From VRUE01 sp963728835 (lineage in GTDB: Bacteria; Actinomycetota; Thermoleophilia; Solirubrobacterales; 70-9), in contig CAVSKZ010000001.1 of the NCBI GenBank assembly GCA_963728835.1, positions 1-64,000 on the forward strand: a DNA stretch of 64,000 nucleotides. The letters run 5' to 3'. Shown here piece by piece: positions 38,873 through 48,058 of this stretch. The notes under the pieces were generated by a model, which was not told where the DNA came from, did not search any database, and worked only from the letters and a program-made list of their open reading frames with translations. Numbering within the stretch: the first letter of the stretch is position 1; each line of letters opens with the position of its first letter. Both the position numbers and the translations under genes were made by a program.

Positions 38873-39622
38873 ATGCCGGCCGCCGCCGAGAACCGTGAAG
38901 CGGAGCCCGCGACCCTGCCGATGCCCCGCCGGGGCCGGATCTGGGTGATCCTCGCGCTCGGCCTGGCCCTGCTGGCGCTCGGCTACGTCGTGGTCGACAT
39001 CTCGACCCGGGAGGCGGGCCGCGACGTGGTGCGCGTCGACGGCATCGCCGACGCGCAGGGGACCTTCGGCGGGATGCCGCAGGAAGGCGACCGGCTCGGC
39101 TCCGCCGACGCGCCGGTCTCGATCCAGGTCTTCAACGACCTGCAGTGCTCCAGCTGCCGCGAGGACTTCCTCGCGACGATTCCCGGCCTGGTCGAACGCT
39201 ACGTCCGGCCGGGCGACGTGAAGCTGCTGATGCGCCACTACTCGGTCGCGCAGAACCCGCTCGAGCTCGGCTTCTTCGGCGCCGAGGCGGCGGCCGAGCA
39301 GGGCTACGGCTGGCAGTACACCTATCTCTTCTTCCGCAACCAGGACGAGGCGGAGCGCTTCGGCATCGACGACGAGTTCATGGCCTCTCTCGCCGGCTCG
39401 ATCGGCGAACTCGACGTCGCCGAGTGGGAAGAGGAGCTCGACCGCGAAGGCGAGGCCGGCAGCCCGGTCGCGCAGCGGCTCGAAGGCTACGAAGAGCTCG
39501 GTACCGACCTCGGCATCCGCACGCGCCAGGCGGCGATCGTCAGCGGGCCCGCTGGCACCCGCACCCTCCAGGACGGCCCGGCGCGCGCCCAGATCGAAGC
39601 CGCGATCGAGGCGGTCCGCTAG
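38873..39622 (+). CDS. Membrane-anchored DsbA-like thioredoxin-fold protein
   Basis: 249 residues: short cytoplasmic start, one membrane span (IWVILALGLALLALGYVVV, residues 23-41), then an extracytoplasmic DsbA-type domain with the redox motif CSSC (NDLQCSSCREDF) near residue 92. Likely forms or isomerises disulfides in exported proteins, possibly the Cys-rich proteins nearby (inference). Divergent from the HTH gene. Confidence 0.88.
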   Translation: MPAAAENREAEPATLPMPRRGRIWVILALGLALLALGYVVVDISTREAGRDVVRVDGIADAQGTFGGMPQEGDRLGSADAPVSIQVFNDLQCSSCREDFLATIPGLVERYVRPGDVKLLMRHYSVAQNPLELGFFGAEAAAEQGYGWQYTYLFFRNQDEAERFGIDDEFMASLAGSIGELDVAEWEEELDREGEAGSPVAQRLEGYEELGTDLGIRTRQAAIVSGPAGTRTLQDGPARAQIEAAIEAVR

Positions 39623-39654
39623 CGCCGCGCCCCGTCTGGGATAATCGCCGCTCT

Positions 39655-39728
39655 CGGGGCGTGGCGCAGCCTGGTAGCGCGCACCGTTCGGGTCGGTGAG
39701 GTCCCCGGTTCAAATCCGGGCGCCCCGA
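39655..39728 (+). tRNA. tRNA-Pro (anticodon CGG)
   Basis: Cloverleaf: acceptor CGGGGCG (39655-39661) with CGCCCCG (39721-39727), D arm GCGC...GCGC, anticodon stem CACCG/CGGTG with loop TTCGGGT (anticodon CGG at 39689-39691), T arm CCCGG-TTCAAAT-CCGGG, discriminator A. CCA is not encoded. GATAAT at 39640 is a likely -10 box. It borders an accessory island. Confidence 0.96.
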
Positions 39729-39756
39729 TTAGCAGGATCCACTCGACATGCCTAGC

Positions 39757-39811
39757 ACCACCCCGCACTGTTGCCCCACGTCAGGCGTGCGGTGTGGCGG
39801 TGCGGGGTGGT
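39757..39811. repeat. 12 bp inverted repeat after tRNA-Pro
   Basis: ACCACCCCGCAC (39757-39768) and GTGCGGGGTGGT (39800-39811), perfect, 31 nt apart. Could terminate the tRNA transcript or mark an island end. Confidence 0.6.
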
Positions 39812-40221
39812 TCGCCCGAATCTGTGATGCACATGTGATGCGGCGCTATTGGTGGAGTGATGCACGCTTGTGTGCGGGGACATGCAGCTTGGAGTCGCAG
39901 GTTCGATCCCGTCATCCGCTTTCTCGTCCCTCTAGAGCCAAACCGGGCGGTGGTTCAAAACTTTCCCCGATGACTCAGCTTGCTTCTCGGATCGATGCAA
40001 CCCGAGTTCGCCCTAGCTAGTCCCAGTCTTCGCCTGATTCTTTGTCTTCTTGATGACCCCTCCGGAGCCAGGTCGACCTACTGGAAGATTCCGCTGTCGT
40101 CGGTTCTCGCCCTCGAAGAGCGTCGCGCCGAGCATGAGCGCGTTACGGCTGAGTGGTCCCGCGATCTCGACGCGCTGGGCGCTCCGGCGGAGTAGGCGGA
40201 TGCGCTGCGAAGGTATCGCTG

Positions 40222-40259
40222 CGGAAAAAATGGTCATTTCCGAAACGATCTGCTAGCCT
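40222..40259 (+). promoter_or_regulatory. Promoter and candidate operator of the HTH/toxin-like pair
   Basis: -35 TGGTCA (40231-40236), 17 nt, -10 TAGCCT (40254-40259), then ATG 6 nt later (leaderless). The -35 lies inside the palindrome CGGAAA (40222-40227) / TTTCCG (40237-40242), a plausible autoregulatory site. Confidence 0.5.
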
Positions 40260-40265
40260 GCCTTC

Positions 40266-40745
40266 ATGTCTTCGGGCACTGCTCCTACGCAGCTGCGACG
40301 ACGTGCTGCGCTCGCACGGCTGGAGGCGGAAGAGCTTGCCGACGCAGTCTCCGAGCTGCGTAACGCCTCCGTCTCGAAGTCGGAGCTCGAGCGGGTACTC
40401 GAACGGGTGGAGGCACTGAGCGCACGAGTCCAGAAAGCGCTCGACCTGCCGGGAGGCCTGTCCGTCGCCCAGGCGGCTGACCGGCTGGAGGTAAGCGAGC
40501 CGACGGTTCGCAAGTGGCTCGCGGAGGGCCTGCTGGAGCGGGTCGAGGATCACAAGCCGGTGGAGATCGCCCAGCGCAGCGTGATCGAGGTCGAGCGGGT
40601 GCTGGACACGGTTCGCGAGAGTTATCCGTCGAGACGCTGGAGCGAGGCGCTTGCCGCCTTCCTTCACGACCGCGACCTACTCGGGCAGGAGTGGGCCCGT
40701 GAGGGCGTGGAACAGCTGCGGCGCGGCGAGCTGATCGAGCGCTGA
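40266..40745 (+). CDS. HTH protein, probable antitoxin or autoregulator
   Basis: 159 residues: N-terminal helical/coiled-coil part (residues 5-60), then an HTH LSVAQAADRLEVSEPTVRKW around 65-85 of the MerR/excisionase type, and a C-terminal helical part. Followed after 15 nt by a toxin-sized gene, and its promoter carries a palindrome, as in toxin-antitoxin operons. The toxin-antitoxin role is inferred from order and size only. Confidence 0.6.
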   Translation: MSSGTAPTQLRRRAALARLEAEELADAVSELRNASVSKSELERVLERVEALSARVQKALDLPGGLSVAQAADRLEVSEPTVRKWLAEGLLERVEDHKPVEIAQRSVIEVERVLDTVRESYPSRRWSEALAAFLHDRDLLGQEWAREGVEQLRRGELIER

Positions 40746-40760
40746 ATAAGGTCCGCTGCG

Positions 40761-41123
40761 ATGGCGGGCAAGGACTTTGCGCTGCGGGCAACGCCAGCGG
40801 CTGCGGCCGTGATCGAGCGATTGCGAGGCACGGCACGCAGGAGCTACGCCGCCTTTGAGACCGATCTGCGAAAGCAGGGCTGCAGGGTCGCCGGCTACCG
40901 GCTGCTGGGCGCCGAGGATGGCGGTTACTCGGAGTACTGCTGCAAGCGACTGGTCGACGACTTTCGAAGACGCTGGCGATCGGCGCGATGGGGCGGCGGC
41001 GCGAGGAGAAGCCGCCTTGCTGCGGAGGGGGCGGCTGGCCGAGCGTCGGATCAGTACCTGGTGAGCGCACGAGTCGGGGGAAGTCCCGGGGCGCCTGCCT
41101 CCCAAATTCAGGGATGGGAATGA
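40761..41123 (+). CDS. Toxin-like small protein, probably truncated or frameshifted
   Basis: 120 codons. First 75 residues look like a real compact protein (KDFALRATPAAAAVIERLRG, then GCRVAGYRL and YSEYCCKRLVDDFR). After about 40965 the frame becomes low-complexity Arg/Gly, while another frame (from about 40975) reads EEKPPCCGGGGWPSVGS, suggesting an indel or internal loss. Start resembles RelE/HigB-like toxins in style but lacks recognisable catalytic residues. Second gene of the HTH pair. Confidence 0.45.
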   Translation: MAGKDFALRATPAAAAVIERLRGTARRSYAAFETDLRKQGCRVAGYRLLGAEDGGYSEYCCKRLVDDFRRRWRSARWGGGARRSRLAAEGAAGRASDQYLVSARVGGSPGAPASQIQGWE

Positions 41124-41613
41124 CTCCTGGGCTCAGTCGTTCTACGTCGGGGGTAGCCCCGAGGCGAAGGAGCGGATGTTCTTCAGCGGTGCGGCGGGAT
41201 AACGATGCGCCGCTTCTCCCAAGAGGAGAAGGACGCCGCCGTCCTGGGTTAGCGAACTTCTTCTCGAAAGCTGTTGACTTGGGCTGCGATCAAAGGCCTG
41301 ACCAATCACTTCACTGGCAAAGTTGTGAAAATCCTACTTTTGAGGATACCCAGAAGTCTTCTGAGTAACTAAAATCACTTTAGTTTTGGGGAGACGCCTT
41401 CCTGGAGGGGGGCCGTGTGGGTTCACACAGAGAAATCGCGTGTTTCGCTGAACGATCCTCGTCAAGCTTGGACACAGGCGCAGCCGGAACCTTCCATCTC
41501 CATTTTGTCTCTTCTCGCTGTCCAAAGGAAAAGGGTGCTGCGTTTAGGGGCTGCGGGATTAGCCTCGCAAGGTTTACGCATCACGCTGCTGTCGTTCGTC
41601 CAGGGAAGACAGC
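41124..41613. other. Non-coding region before the giant secreted protein
   Basis: 490 nt, no gene seen. Locally AT-rich. Contains a hairpin AACTAAA-ATCAC-TTTAGTT near 41371-41389 and a possible hairpin GGCT...AGCC near 41549-41564. No riboswitch class recognised. Confidence 0.5.
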
Positions 41614-44600
41614 ATGAGCGGGAGTACGACTGCTGCGGCGGTCCGGGATCGGGTGCGTCGCGCCTGCGCGAGTGCGCTTTTCATCCTCGTGGTCCTCGGT
41701 ATCGCCGCGCCGCCTGCGGCAGCCGGCACCGCCGAGGAAATCTCTGTCCTCCCGACCCTCGACAACCTGAAACGCAGCGAAAGCCCACTTTCGAATAGCG
41801 GTACGTGGACGCGGCTTTCGTGGGCCTACAACGGTCCCGGCACGGGACACGTCACCAGCACGGGATGGGGACCGTCCAATGCCTACGGCACCGGGACGAA
41901 CGGCGCCTATTGGACTCCGCGCACCTTCACAGATGACAGCGCCGCCGCGATCACGATGCAGACCTCCCCTGGTGGAGAAGACCGCTGGATCTCCCTTTGG
42001 CTGAACATGCCGAACCCGGGCGCGGCCAAGAGCGGCTATGAGCTGCGCTGGGCCGTGGAACCAGCTGGGTTCTCCGGCTACAACGTCAAGCTCATCAAGT
42101 GGGTCAACGGCGCCGAAACGGTACTCGCCTCGAGCAAAGGAGTGGCGATCGGCATCGGCACCACAATGGCCATCTCGGACACCGGCGGTACCGTCACCGC
42201 CTGGAAGGGACCCGGCTCGCTGACCTCTCTGCTCAGCGCCTCCGATGCGACGTACTCGGCCGGCTATGCCGGCATTGAGGGACGCGGCAACCTCAGCCGT
42301 TCGTCGGACTTCAAGGTGGGGCGCCTGGTCGGCGGAGCCATCACCAAAACGAAAGTCCTAGACGACTTCGAGCGCTACGAAGTGCCGCTTCAGAACGGTA
42401 AATGGACGAAGAGTCAATGGACGACCAGCATCGGCGGCTCGTGGACGAACGCTACATGGCACGGCTACGGATCGAGCGGCGGCTTGGCGGGCGCTTACTG
42501 GAACGGAATGACCTTCAACGACTCAAAAGACGCCGTGTTGGTAGGTGCGACGGTCGGAACCGGTTCGGTGGTCAGCGGTCAGTACGGGGCCCTCTGGCTG
42601 AATGCGTCGAGCCCGGGAACGACCCGGTCGGGCTACGAGGCGAGGTTCACCGGGACCGGGTGGGCGACGGCCTACAAAGTCAAAGTCGAGCTCTCGAAAT
42701 GGGTTTCGGGCACGAGAACGGTTCTCGCGACGAAAGAAAGCGTCACTCTTCCCGTCGGTACGACGATTGCGCTCTCCGAGCAGGCTGGGAGTCTGGTCAT
42801 CTGGACCGGAACGACGACCTTCACCCCGATTCTCTCCAGCACGGACACGACGTACAGCAGCGGCTACGTCGGGATCGACGTCAAGGGCGACGAGGGGACC
42901 TACTACAACTTCCGCGCCGGCAACCCGAATCCACCACCCCCGGATACCTCCATCTCCAACGGCTCGGCGACGGGCGTTGCGACGCCGAACTTCGGATTCG
43001 CGTTCAGCGGCAGCCAGGGCGCCACGGGCTTCGAATGCTCACTCGACGGAGCAGCCTTCGCGGCGTGCACATCGCCCAAGGCCTACGGAGGCATAAGCAC
43101 GGGAAGCCATACCTTCCGTGTCCGGGCCTTGGGCGCTGGCGGCCCTGATGAGACGCCGGCCGAAAGGACCGTCGAGGTCGTCTCAGCCGAAACCGCAGTC
43201 AATCGCGTGCCGCTTCGCGACAGCTTCGAACGGAGCGAAGTGCCGCTCGCCACCTCGCAGTGGACCAAGTTTCAGTTCACCGCCTCTATAGGTGGGGTTT
43301 GGTGGGGGTTCTACCGCGGCTACGGCTCCTCGGGCGGGGATGCGGGCGCCTATCTGGTGGGCACCTCCTTCAGCGGCGACGATGGCACGGTGACCACCAG
43401 CGCGACCGTCGGCAACGAATCGCGAGGGGCTGGTGAATTCCAGTCGATTTGGCTCAACTCGATCAATCCAACGTCGACTAAGCAGGGATACGAGGCCCGC
43501 TACGAAGGAGTCGCGGGGAGCGGCTACGCAGTCACGATCAACAAGTGGGTCGCCGGGGTGCGTCAAATCCTCGTCTCGGCGTCAAATGTCTCGCTTCCGG
43601 TGGGCACGACGCTGGGTCTGACCAAGAGCGGGACGGTGCTCACACTGTGGTCAGGGAAAGGCGAAAGCTACTCCCAGATCCTCACGGCGAACGACTGGGA
43701 CAACACGACCGGGTACGCGGGTATCGAGGTCAACGGCGGCGCTGGAACGCTCAACAACTTCCGGGCTGGACTGGTCGACATCACGCCACCCGAGACGTCA
43801 ATCACAGACGGCCCCTCCGGCGAAGTCTCCAGTCCTGACGCGACGTTCACCTTCGGCTCACCCGACCCCACGGCGACCTTCGAATGCTCAATGGATGGGG
43901 CAGCCTATGGAGCCTGCTCCTCACCCAAGGAATACCAAGCTCTGAGCCAAGGTTCGCATGCCTTCAACGTCCGCGCCCGTGACACGGCGGGCAACGTCGA
44001 TCCCACGCCGGCGAGCCAGAATTTCCAGATCGGCAAAGCGCCCGAGACGACGATTACCGAGGGCGCATACAGCACCACTGCCCAGACGGCCACGGCGTTC
44101 CTGCTGGAGTCCGACGAATTCGGTACGACCTTCGAATGTCGAGTGGATGGCGAGGCGTGGCAGGGCTGCTCCGCACATCCCGGGTACGCGAACCTCGAAG
44201 CCGGGGCACACCACTTCGAAGCCCGTGCCGTCGGCGAAGAAGGCGCTGTGGATCCGACGCCGGCGCTGCGGGATTGGGTCGTTGACCCACTCGGGCCTGT
44301 GGCGAAGCCCGAGGTCGAAGGCACTCCGCGGATCGGCCGGACGCTCTCAGTGAGCAAAGGCAGCTGGGGAGGCTCGGAACCAACCTCCTATTCGTACCAG
44401 TGGTATCGCTGTCAGAGCAGCGATCCCTCCAAGTTCGGCTCTTGCCAGGCGATACCGGGGGCCACGAGCGCGCAGTACCAGCTGACTCAAGCCGACCAAG
44501 GACAGCATCTGGTGGCGCAGGTAACGGCCAATCGCAGCGGCGGCCAAGGTCTGGCAGCCCAGGCGAGCGAAACCCAGACGACCACGCTTTCGCTGTTCTC

Positions 44601-46368
44601 GCTCCCCGCCCTTCTCGAAACCCTCAGGTCGGCCAGCCTGGAACGAATGGTCTTCTTTGGCTGCGAAGAAGTGTCAACTGAAGATCCATCGACACTGCCC
44701 TGCGGACTCTGGATAACCAATGCCGCAGGCGTAAACCCGGTTCTCGTGCAAAGAGAGAAAGTAAATACCGAACACCACGCAATTGAGAAATATCACAGCC
44801 CAGCTCTGTCTAGGGACGGATCTCTCATCGTCTATGTCGACAACCCCATGGAATGCCTCATGGCCATTCCGGCTCAGCCGAATGGCAGCCCGCAAGAAGT
44901 CGTGTGCCCCGACACCGAAAAACCCGAAGCAATTCGGGACCCCGACTTCACTCCGGACGGGAAGATCGTCTACGTGGACAGGTATGACCACCGTGTCTGG
45001 CAGATCAACGTCGACGGGACTGAAAAGGAACCCCTCTTCGCCTGGCCCAACTCCCCCGACATCACGCAACTCTCGGTTTCGCCGGACGGCACTCACTTGG
45101 CGTTTTCATCGACCAAGGGGCCGAACGGGCAAGCGAGTAATGGAGTGTGGGTCACAACGATGTCCGGGACCGAACCCCGCCTCATCCAGTCTCAGAGGAG
45201 CGGGCTGGACTGGTCACCGGACGGGAGCAAGTTGGTGCTCCTCTTTACGGAACCCGGTCAGTCGGTCAACTCCGTCGGCATCTATAACCTGGCGAGCAGC
45301 ACGCGGACGAAGCTTGGCCCAACCAATATCGGCGGTCCAACCTGGTCTGCGGACGGAAAAGTGATCGCGGGCAGCAGATTGACTGCCAATGGCGAAATGC
45401 AGCTGGTGCTGATCGATCCCGTTACGGGGACGGAACACAGGATCCTCGAGAACTGGCTGAATAAAGACAACTGGATCCTCCACCTCTCCTTCCGGCTTGG
45501 TGCCGATCCCGAAGCGACTACGCCCGACGACCTCCTCGAACGCTACAAGCCGGTCGTCTACTACCATCCCGAAGAGAACTACTTCGCTGACGCGGTGGGG
45601 GGAGCCATCGATTGGCACGAAAATCTCGTGTATGAAGCACTTCCGGGGTTCGTTATCGCGGACAACGAACAAGGTAGCCCCTACGAAGATCTCAATGCGG
45701 AATGGCTCGGGAACCGCGCATTCAGCGAAAGCGACGTTCTCGACGAGATTGGCGACAACGAGGAAGCCGCCAATTGGGGACACGTCCAACCGGCGATCGC
45801 CAACCACGTCTACGGTGCTGCGATTCCAAGTGCCGACGGCGAGGTCATCTGGCTGCAGTACTGGTTCTTCTACTACTACAACGACAGTATCAACGCCGGG
45901 GGCACGGACTTCGGGATGCACGAGGGCGACTGGGAGTTCGTCCAGTATGCGTACTACGTCGACACCGACCAGATCGCGCGAGCCACCTACAATCAGCATA
46001 ACGGCGCCGAAACGTGCCTATCGAGCGCACTTGACTACGTCATCACCGCTGACGGCAGAGTCGCTCCTGCGGTCTACTCGGCGAAGAGCTCTCACGCAAG
46101 CTATTTTCACCCAGGCGACTACAACCTCGAAATAGGTCCACTCAACTTCGGCAATGACCTTGCGTCAGGTGAAGCCGGCCCGACCGAACTCACGATGTCG
46201 AGGTTGTTCGACGAACCGTGGTTCACCTGGGAAGGTCACTGGGGCGGGACGTTCGGCGGTGGGCCCTTCGACTCATCGAGTCCGACCGGTCCCAGCCACG
46301 GAGCCAATGACACGGAGATCATCGACCCGGACAGGGTGGCCGAAGAAGGAGACTGCAGTCAAGATTGA
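41614..46368 (+). CDS. Giant secreted mosaic protein with Vps62-like C-terminal domain
   Basis: 1584 residues, signal peptide to about residue 38. Domains by eye: three related beta-rich units of about 190 residues (45-245, 246-440, 527-720), each with a DxFxRxExPL start, a YGSSGG-type turn, LWLN, SGYE and GYxGIxxxG; three Cys-containing repeats of type FECSxDGxxxxxCxSPxxY (near 471, 756, 838) typical of bacterial surface proteins; an Ig-like SYSYQWYRCQ unit (about 895-985); a TolB-like propeller with SPDG/TPDG/SADG repeats (about 1030-1300); and a C-terminal domain (about 1308-1560) with YWFFYYYN, HEGDWE (His near 1436) and KSSHASYFHPGDY, which resembles Vps62/DUF946 proteins. Probably a cell-surface or secreted adhesin/enzyme; function unknown. 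Intact frame in an accessory island. Confidence 0.75.
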   Translation: MSGSTTAAAVRDRVRRACASALFILVVLGIAAPPAAAGTAEEISVLPTLDNLKRSESPLSNSGTWTRLSWAYNGPGTGHVTSTGWGPSNAYGTGTNGAYWTPRTFTDDSAAAITMQTSPGGEDRWISLWLNMPNPGAAKSGYELRWAVEPAGFSGYNVKLIKWVNGAETVLASSKGVAIGIGTTMAISDTGGTVTAWKGPGSLTSLLSASDATYSAGYAGIEGRGNLSRSSDFKVGRLVGGAITKTKVLDDFERYEVPLQNGKWTKSQWTTSIGGSWTNATWHGYGSSGGLAGAYWNGMTFNDSKDAVLVGATVGTGSVVSGQYGALWLNASSPGTTRSGYEARFTGTGWATAYKVKVELSKWVSGTRTVLATKESVTLPVGTTIALSEQAGSLVIWTGTTTFTPILSSTDTTYSSGYVGIDVKGDEGTYYNFRAGNPNPPPPDTSISNGSATGVATPNFGFAFSGSQGATGFECSLDGAAFAACTSPKAYGGISTGSHTFRVRALGAGGPDETPAERTVEVVSAETAVNRVPLRDSFERSEVPLATSQWTKFQFTASIGGVWWGFYRGYGSSGGDAGAYLVGTSFSGDDGTVTTSATVGNESRGAGEFQSIWLNSINPTSTKQGYEARYEGVAGSGYAVTINKWVAGVRQILVSASNVSLPVGTTLGLTKSGTVLTLWSGKGESYSQILTANDWDNTTGYAGIEVNGGAGTLNNFRAGLVDITPPETSITDGPSGEVSSPDATFTFGSPDPTATFECSMDGAAYGACSSPKEYQALSQGSHAFNVRARDTAGNVDPTPASQNFQIGKAPETTITEGAYSTTAQTATAFLLESDEFGTTFECRVDGEAWQGCSAHPGYANLEAGAHHFEARAVGEEGAVDPTPALRDWVVDPLGPVAKPEVEGTPRIGRTLSVSKGSWGGSEPTSYSYQWYRCQSSDPSKFGSCQAIPGATSAQYQLTQADQGQHLVAQVTANRSGGQGLAAQASETQTTTLSLFSLPALLETLRSASLERMVFFGCEEVSTEDPSTLPCGLWITNAAGVNPVLVQREKVNTEHHAIEKYHSPALSRDGSLIVYVDNPMECLMAIPAQPNGSPQEVVCPDTEKPEAIRDPDFTPDGKIVYVDRYDHRVWQINVDGTEKEPLFAWPNSPDITQLSVSPDGTHLAFSSTKGPNGQASNGVWVTTMSGTEPRLIQSQRSGLDWSPDGSKLVLLFTEPGQSVNSVGIYNLASSTRTKLGPTNIGGPTWSADGKVIAGSRLTANGEMQLVLIDPVTGTEHRILENWLNKDNWILHLSFRLGADPEATTPDDLLERYKPVVYYHPEENYFADAVGGAIDWHENLVYEALPGFVIADNEQGSPYEDLNAEWLGNRAFSESDVLDEIGDNEEAANWGHVQPAIANHVYGAAIPSADGEVIWLQYWFFYYYNDSINAGGTDFGMHEGDWEFVQYAYYVDTDQIARATYNQHNGAETCLSSALDYVITADGRVAPAVYSAKSSHASYFHPGDYNLEIGPLNFGNDLASGEAGPTELTMSRLFDEPWFTWEGHWGGTFGGGPFDSSSPTGPSHGANDTEIIDPDRVAEEGDCSQD

Positions 46369-46421
46369 GCGTACGCCGCCCCGGCCATCAGAGATCAGAT
46401 GAGATCGACGGCGTCGTATGC

Positions 46422-46781
46422 TCAGACGGAGAGCAATTGCATAGGGATTGCGATCGCCGCCGCAACCAGAAAGCCGCCCACCACCAACAGCAAGGCACCA
46501 GGCACGTAGCGCCGCAGAAATGGCGCTGCTAGTAGCAGTGGGATCGCGTACAGCGGGATATAGGGAACCGATCCTTCGCAACGCTCGTAGAAGATCTCCG
46601 AGCGACTCTCTGCGATGCCGCATGCAGTGGTCAGGATGGTGGCGATGCCTAGCACAATGCTTCCGACCACCGCCCATATGGCGCAAATGCGGATTGCCCT
46701 CGACTCGGTGCAAAGCCAGACGGTCGTTAGATAGGCGGCACTTCCGACCCCCGCTAGGAGCACTACGACGAGGAAATCCAC
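46422..46781 (-). CDS. Small four-span membrane protein
   Basis: About 119 residues from GTG 46781 (a longer form from 46838 is possible). Hydrophobic segments FLVVVLLAGVGSAAYLTTVW, ICAIWAVVGSIVLGIATIL, IPLYAIPLLLAAPFL and GALLLVVGGFLVAAAIAI. Convergent with the giant secreted gene. No family recognised. Confidence 0.5.
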   Translation of the reverse strand: MDFLVVVLLAGVGSAAYLTTVWLCTESRAIRICAIWAVVGSIVLGIATILTTACGIAESRSEIFYERCEGSVPYIPLYAIPLLLAAPFLRRYVPGALLLVVGGFLVAAAIAIPMQLLSV

Positions 46782-46838
46782 GGGTGTCTCATCGGACGCA
46801 TGCGTGGCACACATTAGCCGGGTACGCGTGCGTGGCAC

Positions 46839-47663
46839 GCACTCACTGGAGTTTATAAACGGACCTCGTCAGCCGAGGCTCAAATTCCAGGCGCCGACGC
46901 CTAGTTCCTGGTGCCGACCAGGGGGCGAGACGCTTCAATGCGCCACCTCTTTGGCTACTCTGTCTGTCAGCGAGGATCGGTCTCAAGCGCTTCGCTTCCC
47001 CTGCATTTCGACAGGTTGGCCTTCGGGGGAAAATCAAAAAGGATCGGCGAGAAGTCACACCACTTACCTACGGCGCGCGCTGCAAGTTCGCCCAACACGG
47101 CGGGTCGGGGCGGGGGGTCCATCTGTCCTGGTCGGCCGCGCGGCGGCCACTGCTGGGCACGTTTACGTGGCTGATCGCTGAAACCAGCTATCGAAGTACC
47201 AAATGTTCTTGCCTTTATGGATTTGTCTGATACAGCCTGCAGCGGGCCGCAAGCCCACTTGGCACGGGAGGCGCATTGCTCGGCTATGGACCGCCGCCAA
47301 GCAACGAGGACATCGACAACTGGAAGCGTTGCGTACTAGATGCACTTCTACCGGGCGCCAGGGGGACATTTCGAGTTGCGCCGCTCAAGGCCGAACCGAA
47401 TGCGAATCTTGCCAGAGCGGGCCTCGGACTTTTCCTAAAAGCGAAAAAGCGCGACGCCTCAGATGTAACCTAGAAGTCCTTGGGCGGATTATGGGGCGCA
47501 TGGCTTAGGCCAGACGTCGGGGATGCCGCCCAGAACGCATCCCTCCACCGGTCCGAGGCTCGGCGGGACATCTGTGATGCAGGGAGTGATGCGAGGCACC
47601 CTTCAACCCGCCTGCAGGCACGAGTCAATCCGATCGCCCCCGATGTTTCACCTGGCCGCCCGG
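46839..47663. other. Long region with no firm gene
   Basis: 825 nt inside the island. Only a short orphan frame (47276-47473) is worth listing. GTGATGC repeats at 47573-47591 echo those after tRNA-Pro. Otherwise nothing recognised; probably decayed accessory DNA. Confidence 0.5.
47276..47473 (+). CDS. Orphan small ORF
   Basis: 65 codons from TTG 47276, with GGGAG 5 nt upstream. Translation (LGYGPPPSNEDIDNWKRCVL ... LGLFLKAKKRDASDVT) has an ordinary amino-acid mix, unlike the shadow frames. No family recognised; could be a fragment. Confidence 0.3.
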   Translation: MLGYGPPPSNEDIDNWKRCVLDALLPGARGTFRVAPLKAEPNANLARAGLGLFLKAKKRDASDVT

Positions 47664-48056
47664 CTACCAGACGGTCAGCGAGCTCGGCTTGTCATGCGCG
47701 CGGATTGCTTGGTCCTTGGTGACGAGGTTGAGCCCGTGCTCGATCGCCGTCGCGTAGATCAATCGATCAGCGGGATCACCGGGGAAGGAGGCGGGAAGGC
47801 CGACGGCGGTGTCCGCCACCGCGGGGGTCACGCCGATCGTGCGCACCTGCGAAGCCAGGCCATCGAGCCAGGACCGGACAGGAACGGTGAGGGCGATGCG
47901 TTCATGCCTTGCCAGCCACGCCAGCTCATACCAGGAGATTGCTGCAACCACAAGCTCCTCTGCGTTCTCCAGGGCTTTGCGCGCAGGCAAGCTGACTCGC
48001 TTCGGCTCCGCTGACCACCAATGGACGACGTGGGTGTCGAGAAGGACCGCCCCCAC
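47664..48056 (-). CDS. vapC: PIN-domain ribonuclease toxin (VapC)
   Basis: 130 residues; GTG start. PIN acidic residues: Asp in LLDTHVV (residue 7), Glu in WYELAWLA, Asp in GDPADRLIYATA, and LVTKD near the C-terminus. Mg2+-dependent RNase of a type II toxin-antitoxin system. Starts 2 nt after the antitoxin. Confidence 0.88.
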   Translation of the reverse strand: MGAVLLDTHVVHWWSAEPKRVSLPARKALENAEELVVAAISWYELAWLARHERIALTVPVRSWLDGLASQVRTIGVTPAVADTAVGLPASFPGDPADRLIYATAIEHGLNLVTKDQAIRAHDKPSSLTVW

Positions 48057-48058
48057 GC

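Larger units (their letters stand above)
39729..40265. other. Region without a firm gene
   Basis: 537 nt. Contains the inverted repeat, GTGATGC repeats (39824-39870), a T-arm-like remnant at 39897-39913, and a weak reading frame near 39995-40195 ending LSSVLALEERRAEHERVTAE, which looks protein-like but has no clear start. Confidence 0.5.

Noticed and set aside
39748..40020. 90-codon plus-strand frame after tRNA-Pro
   Set aside because: Crosses the inverted repeat and tRNA remnant; composition not protein-like, no ribosome-binding site.
41390..41613. Riboswitch before the giant secreted protein
   Set aside because: Some hairpins and a GGGATTAGCC stretch, but no match to c-di-GMP, cobalamin or other consensus I know.
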